Assembly (NCBI GenBank): GCA_963920765.1
Contig: OY987250.1
Location: 2,604,001 to 2,668,000, forward strand
DNA length: 64,000 nt
Direction of reading: 5' to 3'
Source of the DNA: Ulota crispa
Taxonomy: Eukaryota > Streptophyta > Bryopsida > Orthotrichales > Orthotrichaceae
Below the pieces are notes generated by a model. It worked only from the letters and a program-made list of their open reading frames with translations. It had not been told where the DNA came from and made no database searches. Numbering within the stretch: position 1 is the first letter of the stretch; the number at the start of each line of letters is the position of its first letter. This document shows, piece after piece, positions 44,801 through 55,330 of this stretch. The position numbers and the translations under genes are program-made.

Positions 44801-45204
44801 TCTAACGGTACAATAAATGAATGTGCACGTCGAACTAGTCATGCAACCAAGGTAACTCACGATTCGAACCGGGAGAGACAATTGCTCCACATGAAAAAGA
44901 ATGAAAACCTAAAAACATCACCATGCAAACTTTTCATGAGAAACGTATGAATCCTACTGGAGAAAACGAAGCTTACAGGGCCCTCGGAGCGATGGCGAGC
45001 AACAGGGAACGGTCTAACACTCGGCTGTGGCAAAGAAACACGACCATAGTTCCCACCGGATCCACCATCGCCATCAAATCCCTTTTCCCGAATTCCTCCC
45101 AGGACCTTCAAAGGCTGGTAAGGCGGCTTCACCTCCTCCTTCGCATCTTCCTCCATAACCTCATGCTGACCCCCAAGGCGACCAACTCTTTGCACAGAAG
45201 TCAT
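35872..45204 (-). CDS. RPAP1: RNA polymerase II-associated protein 1 (RPAP1 / MINIYO)
   Basis: Eleven coding exons on the minus strand: 45204-44977, 44629-44284, 43720-43109, 42523-42396, 42077-41890, 41751-41646, 41394-41134, 40165-39959, 39038-36897, 36788-36579, 36045-35872. Total 4,602 nt, 1,533 residues, close to Arabidopsis IYO. Phases agree at every junction. RPAP1 binds RNA polymerase II and supports its assembly, nuclear import and elongation; IYO triggers the onset of cell differentiation in plants. Seen: RPFPVARHRSEGP and PMPDDFEELGAEGLAGLAKPL near the N-terminus; the RPAP1_N motif MSAAEVAEAQAEIISRLKPE (about residue 250); the RPAP1_C region TERVEAIRLYRFDMQGHLV.. RDFLRSEGDPEGIGYTLKEA (about 365-440); GFLGGGRWKY; DCAAGLIRMGALPRI; PGLGLGWGAIGGGSW; and a Leu-rich C-terminal helix. 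Intron 3 uses a GC donor. Introns carry several MITEs. Start: first ATG of the conserved frame; upstream leader exons are likely. Confidence 0.93.
40286..40628. mobile_element. MITE with GGTTCACACTAC ends, copy 2
   Basis: GGGGCGGTTCACACTACGTC at the left and GACACAGAGTGAACACCCC at the right, flanked by CAA on both sides (40283-40285 and 40629-40631). It shares ends and 'aagtccca' blocks with 16544-16911. It lies in the RPAP1 intron between exons ending 41134 and starting 40165. Confidence 0.55.
40634..41065. repeat. Dispersed repeat, inverted partner of 47140-47583
   Basis: Reading forward here: 'tttttgggcaattaaatgcc', 'caattgcctcaaaaaaaa', 'gccagattgcaataatgaaa', 'gatgctgcaaaaatccatgc' and 'aagctacaaatcattttc'. 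The reverse complement of 47140-47583 has the same blocks in the same order. Ends are AGGGTTTTG and AAAAACCCT, so this may be a TIR element. It is in an RPAP1 intron; its mate is just upstream of the gene. Confidence 0.8.
42717..43039. mobile_element. Mutator-like fold-back MITE, family B, copy 3
   Basis: GGGAAAATTTCATGGATACC and its inverse at the right. Flanks TAAATTGTA (42708-42716) and TAAATTCTA (43040-43048) match at 8 of 9, a Mutator-type duplication. It lies inside the GC-AG intron of RPAP1 and makes up more than half of it (323 of 585 nt). Confidence 0.88.
43813..44270. mobile_element. Fold-back MITE with GAGTTGG ends and TA duplication
   Basis: GAGTTGGAGACAAAAAGATC at the left and GATTTGTTTATCCCCAACTC (allowing small differences) inverted at the right, flanked by TA on both sides; the arms extend about 100 bp or more ('gcagtcaattcctcacca' facing 'tggtgagaaattgactgc'). 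It fills most of the RPAP1 intron 43721-44283. A decayed relative spans about 48187-48665. Confidence 0.75.
44734..44790 (-). promoter_or_regulatory. Telobox cluster in the first coding intron of RPAP1
   Basis: AAACCCTAAACC, AAAACCCTAAACCCTGAGCC and CCTAAG variants occur within about 55 bp, in intron 44630-44976. AAACCCTA is the plant telobox, known near the 5' ends of growth-related genes and in Polycomb-recruiting sites. Further single teloboxes lie at about 45751-45760 and 46130-46139 in the upstream leader region. Function here is inferred only. Confidence 0.5.
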
Positions 45205-45249
45205 CTTGAAGCTTCAAAAGCCGATCATGAAGACCCTAGCATGATCACA

Positions 45250-45600
45250 CACATAAGCTCAGCAAATTATCTCCATCCTCAAACTCCGTTCATCTATTAT
45301 TACCCATTGATACGACGCATTGAGAGCCATTTCAGATTAATCAACATAAGAAACATACTTAGCTCACACACAAGCTCAGCAAATTATCTCCATCCTCAAA
45401 CTCCGCTCATCAATTCTTCTCCATTGATACAACGCATTATAAGCCATTTCGAATGAATCAACATAAAAAAACAAACTTAGCTCACAAACAAGCTCAGCAA
45501 ATTATCTCCATCCTCAAACTCCGCTCATCAATTCTTCTCTATTGATACAACGCATTACAAGCCATTTCGGATGAATCAACATATAAAACAAGCCCTAGCT
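45250..45600 (-). repeat. Approx. 120-bp tandem repeat x3 upstream of the RPAP1 ATG
   Basis: 'agctcagcaaattatctcca' occurs near 45256, 45372 and 45491, each followed by 'tcctcaaactccgctcatc', 'cgcattataagccatttcg' and 'atgaatcaacat'. Units differ by a few bases. They lie immediately 5' of the start codon at 45204, in the inferred leader intron. Confidence 0.88.
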
Positions 45601-45724
45601 TACACACAATTCAAGTACCGGCAATCAGTAAACCATAGATACTCGGGAGCTAAAATACTCGACAACGCATCGCAGACAGGCAATTATAATCCTCTATACC
45701 GCGGTAATCCAGAAGAATTTGACA

Positions 45725-46480
45725 CTCGACCAGGTATAAGAGAACAGGGAAACCCTAAAACCTAATGAGAAGCGATCATCTAATACTCAGAACTCGCGGA
45801 TTCCAGGAACTCGATGCCGGTGCTTATTCAATACTATTCCACAGCAAAATTGTCAACATTATTGTTGCAACATTCCAAGAAAGAAGAAAAAGCCATTATT
45901 CAAAATCCATGAGGTACCGACTCCCCGCCCGCAATAATTAACCAGTACAGAGTGATTGCTCCGAATCCCGACACCAAACTCGATGCCAACACGAAAGCCT
46001 CTTCGCTGTGTGTTGTAGCACTAATGAACTTCGAAACCTAATTCCAGGGAAATGCAAATTTGCTTTGTGCCACGATCAAGACAGGAAGATCATCATTCGA
46101 CATTACACCAGGTTTAAGAGAACAGGGAAACCCTAAAACCTAAAGAGAAGCGATCATCCAATACTCAGAACTCAATTCTGAAAATCGCGGATTCCAGAAA
46201 CTCGATGCCGATGCTTATTCACTGCTATTTCACATCAAAATTGTCAACATTCCGAGAGAGAGGAAAAGCCATAATTCAAACTCCACGAAGTACCGACTCC
46301 CCGACCGCACTAACCAGTAAGTTACAGAGTGATTGCTTCGAATCCCGACACCAAAATCAATGCCAACATAATGGCCTCTTCGCTGTGTGTTGTTGTATTG
46401 ATAAACTTAGAAACCTAATTCCGGGGAGATAGAATTTTATTTGTGCCGCGGTCAAGGCAGGAAGATCATTCATAACTTTC
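45725..46480 (-). repeat. Approx. 370-bp tandem duplication upstream of RPAP1
   Basis: 'agagaacagggaaaccctaa' occurs near 45739 and 46110. Both copies continue with 'gagaagcgatcatc', 'ggattccag(g/a)aactcgatgcc', 'gtaccgactccccg', 'cctcttcgctgtgtgttg' and 'aggaagatcat'. Copies differ by indels of up to about 20 bp. The region is less AT-rich than the surroundings. Confidence 0.88.
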
Positions 46481-46602
46481 GATACAATTAAGCTACAAGC
46501 GTTTTCGGAGAAACTACGAGAAAACTCGATCTTCTGGAGTTTGCAACAAGTTACCATTGGCGTGTTTATAGTAGAGTGTTGCAAGCTGATCGGAGATAGT
46601 AC

Positions 46603-46770
46603 CTCGGGTGAAGCTCCGAGCGCCGCCTTGGACGTGGATCTGAAAGAGGAGACAACTCTCTTGAAGACGACGAACGAGCTCCGCATTGTGGAAGAGCAGC
46701 TGAAACGAACCGCGCTGCGAACCGCGTGCTCAACTGCGCGTATAACCACAGACAGCCAAATTCAAGTAGG
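46603..46770 (-). promoter_or_regulatory. Probable 5' leader exon of RPAP1 (or separate presequence exon)
   Basis: On the minus strand this GC-rich block ends CACCCGAG|GTACTATC, a good donor at 46603/46602. A frame starting at 46749 reads MVIRAVEHAVRSAVRFSCSS.., Arg/Ser-rich with few acids, resembling a mitochondrial presequence. No in-frame continuation was found: the nearest good acceptor (GCTAG before 45235) puts the RPAP1 ATG out of frame with it. The simplest reading is a non-coding or uORF-bearing leader exon of RPAP1; an undetected small mitochondrial-protein gene is possible. Confidence 0.4.
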
Positions 46771-46815
46771 ACCCTGGACATATAAAAGTTCCAAAGGTAG
46801 TTTAAAGGTAGTTTA

Positions 46816-47119
46816 AGGTAGGAACACTCACAAGCGTCAGTGTTCCCATAATGGTCACCTCTGAAATCTTGGAAAATTTGTGGAAGTGAATAGATGTAAT
46901 TACAAGGATTTATTACATGTGAATATGAAATCTTAAAAGTGGTTATGGGTGCAATGGCAATTTGCTCTTTAAAAATTCACAATTTATTCTCATAGTATCC
47001 AAATAATACATTCAAAATTGTAAACTCATTTTTTTCTATTCCTAATAAGGATGTTAGTTGTTTATTAATACTCATCATGTTCAAAACTCTTAGTTTGACG
47101 CTTATGGGTGCTCCTACCT
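46816..47119. mobile_element. TAAGGTAGG-family MITE next to the RPAP1 promoter
   Basis: AGGTAGGAACACTCACAAGC and ACGCTTATGGGTGCTCCTACCT are inverted ends; TA lies on the left and TTA on the right. The body closely matches 24450-24762. It ends about 50 bp upstream of the presumed RPAP1 leader exon, so it is likely within promoter DNA. Confidence 0.8.
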
Positions 47120-47139
47120 TTACCCTATTATCACTATGT

Positions 47140-47583
47140 TCCTATCAGGGTTTTTTTTGTTTGTTTTCCAACCAATATTTGTGTGGCATTCTTTGAAAAT
47201 GGTTTGTAGCTTGCAAGCTCCATCCTATTTTTGGTTGGAGTTAAAAATGGCCCCTATGCATGGATTTTTGCAGCATCATGGGATTTTTTTTGTAGGCAAA
47301 AAATATTCATTGACATTTTTTTGAGAATATCCAAATAACCATTGGCATTACTTAATTATTACATGGAATTGGATTAGGCAACACCTCAAATAAATTTAAA
47401 GTGATGGCATCAATTTTCAATTTGACAAGAATTTTATGGAAGCCTAAACTGCAATGCAATTTTCATTATTGCAATCTGGCATTTTTTGAAGAAAATTCCC
47501 CCTTTTTTTTCTATAGGCTTGAAGCTCACCTCATTTTTTTGAGGCAATTGGGCCTTGAATTGCCCAAAAAACAAACGTTAATC
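47140..47583. repeat. Dispersed repeat, inverted partner of 40634-41065
   Basis: Its reverse complement matches the intronic repeat at 40634-41065 block by block, with some insertions. Together they form an inverted pair about 6.1 kb apart that brackets the 5' half of RPAP1. Confidence 0.8.
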
Positions 47584-48186
47584 CCTATTATCACTTCACT
47601 ATCTTCAAAAATTCATATCTTTTAGGGTTTAGTTTCAAATCAAAATTTACAAGTATTGCAAGAAATGTCTTAGAGTCCTTTACTGATTGTGCAATTTCTT
47701 TTCCATTTAACCAAAATTTGCAAAAGATATAGCGTATTAGCTATGAAGACCTTAGTTAAATATACCATTTATTGCCCCAATGTCTTAGCTATAGCAATAT
47801 TAGTTGCAAAATACCCAAAAATTTTGAAATTTGTCAACAAAGTTAGCACTTATGGATCACCATATAGGTCAAAGAAAAGAAAAAGAGGCTCAAAGATGAA
47901 AATGACAAAATATGATCATGTGTGACAATGAAAACCTCTAAGGAAGTGATAAGGAGGTGATAATAGGGCAATTTCAAATTTGAGCAAAACCTTGACCTTA
48001 TTACATTGACACTTTGATAACTACCTCATATTTTGTTCATTTGGGAATTTGGAACTTGATATGTACAAAACCTTGACTTGATTAACTTTTAGATGATATC
48101 ATAAGCATGACTTTTGGTGTATTGTAGAGTTTTTTAATTAATATTTGAATCAAGGCCCAATGATAATAGGTAAATTGCATGTAATC
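47584..48186. other. Gene-free stretch
   Basis: AT-rich, no gene or repeat recognised. Confidence 0.4.
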
Positions 48187-48665
48187 CTTTACTAAACCCC
48201 TCCTACACATTCAATTCTTCATCAAATTTAGAAGTAATTACATATTTGAAAAGCTTGCTAAGGGGAATGAAATGTATTAAAATTTCAAAAGTAGACTATT
48301 CTTATTTCATGCTTTTAATCCATGCCAAACATGATTTTGCACAATAAGTAAGTCATATTTAACAAATTTTACCAATATCATCAACATCTTTGTGGCTTTT
48401 AACCGCCTTTTAGAACTTGAAATTGTCTCAACTCAAGCAAGCCTATTGTACATTGAGAGAACAGATTGAGAATATACTAGTGGTAAATCTTTGACAAACT
48501 TGTAGTGATTTAAAAAGCATTTAAATCATAATTGGATGTTTTTTCATTTTTTTTTATTTTTCTAACACTTCTTCTAATTACATTGAAACCAAAATTTAAC
48601 AAAATTTGCTCCAAAGTTCTAAGCTTTACAAATATATAATTAGTTTTAAATTTGGTAAAGTAATG
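48187..48665. mobile_element. Decayed relative of the 43813-44270 fold-back MITE
   Basis: 'tttagaagtaattacatatt', 'aaagcttgctaaggggaatg', 'atccatgccaaacatgattt' and 'aatatataattagtttta' parallel both arms of 43813-44270 in order. Ends are not well preserved. Confidence 0.5.
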
Positions 48666-48751
48666 ATAACACAAGAAATCATAAAATAAACTACAATGTT
48701 TCGTCTACTCTACTTGGGAACATCTACCTATTGCCATGGAGCTCTAGCCAA

Positions 48752-49143
48752 GGTGAAATGATCCCCTCATTACCCCTAGCTTGGATGAATGGGGCCTCAA
48801 GCCTTCGTCCACTGCATATCTATGTTTTTGGGCTACTATGAAAAAGTTTTGTAATTTTTCAGGCATGGGTAAAAGTAATAATTTGTATTCTATTTTGGTG
48901 TTGTTCAATTGTATCCTCTTCCAAGTTTCTAAACTAAAGTAGGGGCTTTGAATCCAAATAAAAATTCAAATTTCCCAAATTCAATTTTCTAATGGTAAAT
49001 TTTTAAGATCTCATAATGTTTGAAATATGAAGAAGTGGAGTTTTTCCACCTTGGCCCCACAACCTCATAAAGTAGTTGACTAAGCCCCAGCCCCATTCAT
49101 CCAAAGCAAGGGCAATGAGGGGTTACTTTGATCACCTTGGCCT
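48752..49143. repeat. Inverted-end element with 'gatgaatggggc' arms
   Basis: 'aaggtgaaatgatcccctca' at 48759 faces 'tactttgatcaccttgg' at 49121 in inverse, and 'agcttggatgaatggggcc' faces 'ccccattcatccaaagc'. The arms are about 55 bp. The central part resembles degenerate blocks near 4990-5110. Related fragments occur near 727 and 2080. Confidence 0.6.
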
Positions 49144-49245
49144 AGGGCTCTTAGGCGTTTAGGAACCAATGGGCAATCACAGACTCCTAGACGTATAGGA
49201 CACTCTAGAATCTTCCATGGGGAGGCCTCCAAGGCCTAGTAATAT

Positions 49246-49769
49246 TGCTACAAGAAAAAGTGTCCACAGTGACACATCCAAATTGACTAACATGCTTGGA
49301 TTGACAAAATTTGACAAAAAACATGTCCAAATTGATAAAAAAAAAAAAAGTGTTCAGATCTAGTGTTATCTTCCTTGACATGGTGACAACTTGACAAACA
49401 CAACGTCACAAATGGACAAGAGCCCTTCTGTTTGTTTAGCAAAGTCAATTTTAAGGTTGACTTTTAAAAAAAACATTATTTGTGTCTAATCTTGAGATAT
49501 TAACGTTTCATTTTATTTAAGTATCCCAATTTAATAAACATTTATTAAATTATAAAATTTGGATCATTTTTAAAATAAAATTTCAAATTATCTCAATTGT
49601 TAAATATGGCCTTATTAGACAAAAAGTCACGCATATTTGACATTTATCATGCACAACATCAGATGTCAAACAAACAACACAACAACTATACTCCAAAATC
49701 TTTTTGACAAGACAACATTGTTTGGATTGGATACCATAATTGACAAAGGACACTACTCCCTTGTAGTAT
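49246..49769. mobile_element. CACTA-like non-autonomous element
   Basis: CTACAAGAAAAAGTGTCC at the left and GGACACTACTCCCTTGTAGT at the right, with 'ccaaattga' subterminal motifs inside the left part. About 520 bp; no target duplication was clear and no transposase frame is present. Confidence 0.5.
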
Positions 49770-52700
49770 CCGTAAAAAATATACCCTTGCATGACTTGTT
49801 TCACCTCAAATATTGATTTTTTTAAAGAAAACAAATCTTCTATTGTATGCTAGATTATACTAGGTTGTACATCTCTCAATGTTTCTTTGCAAATTTGAGG
49901 GTAATGTTCTCAAATATGAAATCAAAATTTTGATTAGAATTGGTCATTATCATCTACATTTTTTTAACAGCAATAAAGATAGTATTACAACATTCTTGTG
50001 CTTCACTTTACAGACTCGTTATAACACTGTTTTTATTTGGAAAAATTTCATGAATGTCTTTGACGTTTGCAATATTTGTTTTATCCACAAAAACTATAGA
50101 TGTTGCTAGGTTAATTCTTCATCTGACTATTGTGTCAATTGTTTCTTTTTTCATAGCACTCCTCTTGTTTTTTGCTTTGACCATCTCTTCGTGCTCATGT
50201 GTAAAGATGTTTAATATTATTCAATTAAATTGATTGCGTGTTAGAGAATCAAACTTTTTTACTATTGCCGGTGGTTTGATTTTCAAAATTCTTTATTTAT
50301 TTCACTCCCCTTAATATCACTGTCATTTGTTGTTTAATTTTGCTATGCCCTTGATTTAAAGATATTATATTATAATCAATAGGTTTTTAAATTTTTGTTA
50401 AAATTCTCTCAAAGATCATAATTTCTAGTGTGAAGTTGTCATGATTCTTATTTGCAAATAATATATTGACTACCGTATACAAAAGTTGTCACACAAATAC
50501 ATTGCATTCACATTAACTAGGTGCATGCGGTAAATATACAAGATCCGAAGAAACTGGGAAAATTTGGGAAAATGACAAAAAATAAAGTTTACATAACTTG
50601 AAAAATAAAACAAATGTAATAAAAGTTATGGTTTATAGGAGGATTTGAGGCTTTTAAATTTTCGAGTGGTTTAAATTGAAATTTAAGACCATAAAACCTA
50701 AAGGACAATTTTAAAAATAGTTATGACAAAGAATATGGAAAAAAAATTTATCATATAAAAAACATTAGAGGTCAAAACAATGAGGCCGTCATTATGACAC
50801 TTAGATATTTCAAAAGAGAGGAAAAAAATAAGAGACCGATTACAGACGTTGTAATTTTGCTTACATTTTATGAGATTAAGTCTCTAAGACATGTATTTAT
50901 TTTAAATAAAATAATCAGGTAATAAGGTAAAATAACAACAACCCCTAATCATGAGTTAATACTTAAATTTTAGTTTGACTGAAATTTTGGTCCATGAACC
51001 GTGTGAAATCTTGTTTTTCTAACATTATAGTAGTTTTTAACCCCCAAAGGACCAAAGTCCCCTCGAGGGACAAATGGAATTTCAGGCATGTACCTATGGC
51101 TAATCTAATTTTTGGAATTTTTTGAAACTTTTATTGAAGGTGGGGAATTCAAAGATCTACGTGGGCATTTAATATTTTCTTCATTCCAACATTTGATGAA
51201 GAAGTTTTGCATAAATTTATGAAAAATGGTGTTCAAGAGGCAGCCAAAAACTTTTTTAAAATTTTCATTTTTTTCAAATAAAAATCTGAAATAGGTTCTT
51301 TAGACTTATATAGACGTGGGGAGCTTTGAATCATTCAATTTTGATAGATGAGATGAAAGTTATGAGGAGTTTTTGTTTGCGGGCAATTCTAGATTCTCTA
51401 TTCTAAAATAAACTTTGAAGTCCTTTATTTTACTCAATTTTCATTATTTTGAAAAAAAAAAAAACCAAAGGATGTAGATTGTTTATAACAACATTATAAT
51501 TGTTGGGATTTGCATTTTTCATTTTAATAATTAAATTCTTAACAATTTAGTATTTTGTCTCATTTTGTACTTTTTTTTACTTACTATTTTTTCCCATGTG
51601 TTGTATAGTTCCAATTGATTTGAAAATTCTCCCACACATACCTAATCTGGTCTCCTACATGGGAAAAATAAACCACAACTTTGTGTGGAGTAATTTTTTT
51701 GATCTAAGAGTAGTCAAAGCCTTCTGAAATTTCTGGGCAGCAGCAAAAAAAAAAAACTCATTTTTGCAATTCAAATGTAAATATCTCACTCATTTTTGTG
51801 TAGATTGAGCTGAATTTTTTACCATGTGTACCTCTTGTAGTCTACTATAAGATCTTACAGTTGAATTTTTGTAAAAAACTTTTTTTCTTACCATTGTACT
51901 TGCTTCCCCAAAAATGGTAGTTTTCTGTGTATTTCACAAAAAAATGGCTTAGTCCTTTAAGGGTTAAATTTTGAATCTACCTCATAGTTCATACCTGAAG
52001 TAATTTTGGTTTAATCAACAAAAAGTACTTTTAGCATGAATCTTTCATGTCAATAAAGGAATGGAAATTAATTAATTTTAATTTTTTACTTCAATAGTCT
52101 AATTGCACAAATTCAACATCAGAAGATTAAAATTTCTCATTTAAAAACTCAAATAATAAACTAAATCTATTAAAGAGATTTTTGCTATTTCAAAATAATT
52201 GTTCTTTTAATAATCAAACAAACAAATAAAAAGAAAATGAATTTTTCAATTTTGTATTCTCAATAGTTTAGGAATAATTATATTTGATAAGAACTGCAAT
52301 ATGATTTAATTATTCTGTTGCACTTTTTAGTTATACTTCATTAATGACAATTGTATTTTATTTTTAATCCTTCAGTATTAAAATCATCAAATAAATGAAG
52401 CATTTGTTCAAAGCAATATATTCTACAAAAAAAAAACATATGGACAATATTATAGCTCAAATGTATATAATTTCAAAACTATCATGTCATTCAAACAACT
52501 TTGGAACAGTTCTAAAATAATACTTACTGTCTCGCAGTCTTGTCTCAATAATCATAGTAATATAAGATGTTTAAGCTAAAATGATAGAAGAATTTAATAA
52601 TAAGAAATATAATGTTTTCATTGTATTTAAGAATACAATAAAAAAAGTTATGTATATATTTGTATAGTTATGAGGACAAAAATAAAAATATGTAGTTATA

Positions 52701-54765
52701 TTTAAACTTAAACATTTTATGTTCCAATTAATGAGAAACTTCCATAAAAATTGAATTTTTTTAGAAAAGAAAATAATTTCAAGAAAAATATAATATCTTG
52801 ATGCTAACAATCCTATATAGTTCTAGCTTATTTTTTTGCATTTGTATTGCAACAAACAGACATTTAAATCAGTGAGAATATTCAATAAATCACACATAGT
52901 CAATATACATTATAAGATATAAAAATTGAATAATAACAAATTATAAGCACATTTGAAGATAATAAAAGATGCAAAATTTACCATATCATTGCTTGTATAC
53001 AACGTTATTTAGCTCGATGAGAAAAAATAACTCAATTGCTACTACAAAGTTATAGTTTTGATCTAGCATATACTTCAATCTCTAAACCTTTTTATTTAGC
53101 TTACAGACCATAGCGGATATTATGAAACTCAACAATAGAGAGCTCCTCTAAAGATGTATACATTAATTTTTTTTTCAAATCATTCAACCACGCCTAATAA
53201 TGATAAAGAAGAAAATAATGTTGTTGTATATATAGAAATTGCCGTACACAATATATTGTATAATTGTTACTAACATCATATAAAAACAAAAATATAAACC
53301 AAATATTGAGGTAAAACCTCAAAGACAAACTAGTCGTTAAAACTATGCGTCATCTGGCGTTTTTCATTCACCTAAATAACAAAGCAAAACCTCTAATTAT
53401 GAAAGGAAGTCCTTCTTATATATCATAAAAATTGATTGCACACCAAATCGCAATGATCATTCACTATATCATCAAATGTTGCCACACTCAAACCTCGAAG
53501 CGTATTAGTAGTATTTAACGTTAAATCATGCTGAAAAGCATCGTTGGTATCTATCACTAGTTCAAAGTTCTCGGTATGGTCACTCTCCAAGTAGTTTAGG
53601 GAGGAAAACCGATAATATTGATTCTTAGTCTGCACTATAACAAACTATTTAGAACCTGTAATTATTTAAAAGTTTAAGGCAACTAACAACTATCTAAAGG
53701 CTGATAGCAACCTAACCTACGATTATCAACAAAAAATGTGGTTTTCTGATAATAACATTTAATGGGCACAGATCCAACACATACAAAAAAACTCCTGCAA
53801 ACAATAAACCGGGTCTCATCTTCACGGTAAGCTCACTTCCAATAACAACACAAAATAGAACAACATCGTATATCCTCCGGCAATAATGTTCGGAAACAGA
53901 GAAAATACCAATAAAAAAATTTAAAATATAAAATTTAAATTCTCTTATTTAAATAACATATAAGCAGAAACAAAACTTGCACAACCGATCAAAACCGTCT
54001 AAAGAACTTGTCACGGTCAATACACAGTTAGATTTAAAACGTGTTAGTCCTCAATTGCTTTTTGAAGATGCCACCATTGTCTTGTCAAAAGATTATGTAT
54101 AGGACAAAACTAGTTATTCGTTTAGCGCTTCTCATTTCTGGCTCAGATTTATCTTGAACAATAAATAAACAGAAAAATAAACCAATATACCCAGTACACG
54201 TTTGCAATTAGTGGCAAGTAGCAAAGTACAATAACTTGTAATCCAATGCCACTTCTTTGCATATTCCCTCACTACTCTAAAAAGTATGTAGAGATAAAGA
54301 AAAAAAATAGAAAAAAAATAGAAGAAAAATCAGAAGAAAATATAAAAAACTATCTAACTCAATTCTCAAGTGCAATGAATCTCAACAAAATCAAAAATAA
54401 AATACATCAAAATATTTATTGGCTTCTTCTACCATATTTTGGAATAAAAAATGTGAGATTTGAAGTCTAGATGTTCTCATTATCAAAGCTCAAAAATTGC
54501 AATACAAAGTGCTTGTAATTCTTGTAATATGTAATTTTTTGAAGATTTCAAAAATGTGTTTATCTCTAAATTTTGGATTTTTCAGCTCTAGGTAGAAAGT
54601 GCATTCAAAAATATACTCTCAGAATTGGATTTTAGAAAATTTCAAAAAATTTCAAATTTTTCAAGTGTTAGATGAATACGCAATTAAAAATCCTCTAAAG
54701 TAAAAAGAAAGTGCTTCAATTTTTCAAAAATTTCAAATCTAGATATGAACCAAAAGTTGTGAAAA
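49770..54765. other. AT-rich gene desert, left part
   Basis: Markedly more AT-rich than 1-49 kb, with long runs of A and T and no supported gene. It includes a decayed left end of the family-B fold-back (50038-50080, 'ggaaaaatttcatgaatg') and the decayed TTAACCCC-ended element (51039-51968). A minus-strand frame at 53423-53635 has a balanced residue composition but no recognisable motif. Confidence 0.5.
51039..51968. mobile_element. Decayed TTAACCCC-ended fold-back element
   Basis: The left end TTAACCCCCAAAGGACC and right end GTCCTTTAAGGGTTAA are inverted. The left half ('aatttcaggcatgtacct', 'ttgatagatgagatgaaagt') matches the left arm of 15211-15974. The right half differs, so it is a rearranged or half-replaced copy. 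Confidence 0.6.
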
Positions 54766-54769
54766 TTTT

Positions 54770-55330
54770 GGATGGATGTGCTTGGGGATGAGAGTAAATG
54801 TTATTTCAGCTCTCATCTCGGAACAGCTTCTACCGCAAAATGGATTCTTGGGCTTCGCTTATACCTGCGCAACGCGACCAAATCCCAAGACCATTACTGC
54901 CCACGCTGTTGGCTTCTCGCTGGCTCGTCGACTCATGGTCTCCTTCTAACTCACAACTACCATTGACTTGCAGAGCACAGCCTCCGCAACTCTAGTTTTC
55001 GGCTACCGTACCATTTTAAAACCCTAATTTTGAACTCTATCTTCCGCGGTTCATGTTGTCATGTTCCGCTTTGCGTCTCTTGCAACACTCCACCTTACCA
55101 AATCTGCTTCGACTTCTGTTTTCTAGCCTTGGCTTACAAATTCGCCTCTGAAATTGTATTTCCTTCAACTCAACATGCTCTATTTGAATTGCGACTGGAC
55201 AATTTGTTCTGCTCCGTACCACTAGCAAACCAGGCTTCCGTACTCACACGTTTCGTTCAAGCTCACAACTGCATATTATTTAAATATAAATCCGAAACTA
55301 AAAATTCAAAATCCAAAATCTCTGTAAACC
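54770..55330. other. GC-richer island inside the AT desert
   Basis: About 560 bp with near-balanced composition, between two multi-kb AT-rich flanks. It has overlapping frames on both strands (54772-54966, 54798-54995, 55030-55359, 55037-55228), and one contains MDSWASLIPAQRD. I recognise no family. It may be a captured or decayed gene fragment, or a promoter plus first exon of an undetected gene ('aaaaccctaattttg' telobox at about 55018). Confidence 0.35.

Noticed and set aside
44860-44885. tRNA-like 'ggttcgaatc' on the minus strand
   Set aside because: The flanking bases do not form a T-arm stem, and no acceptor or anticodon arm can be drawn around it.
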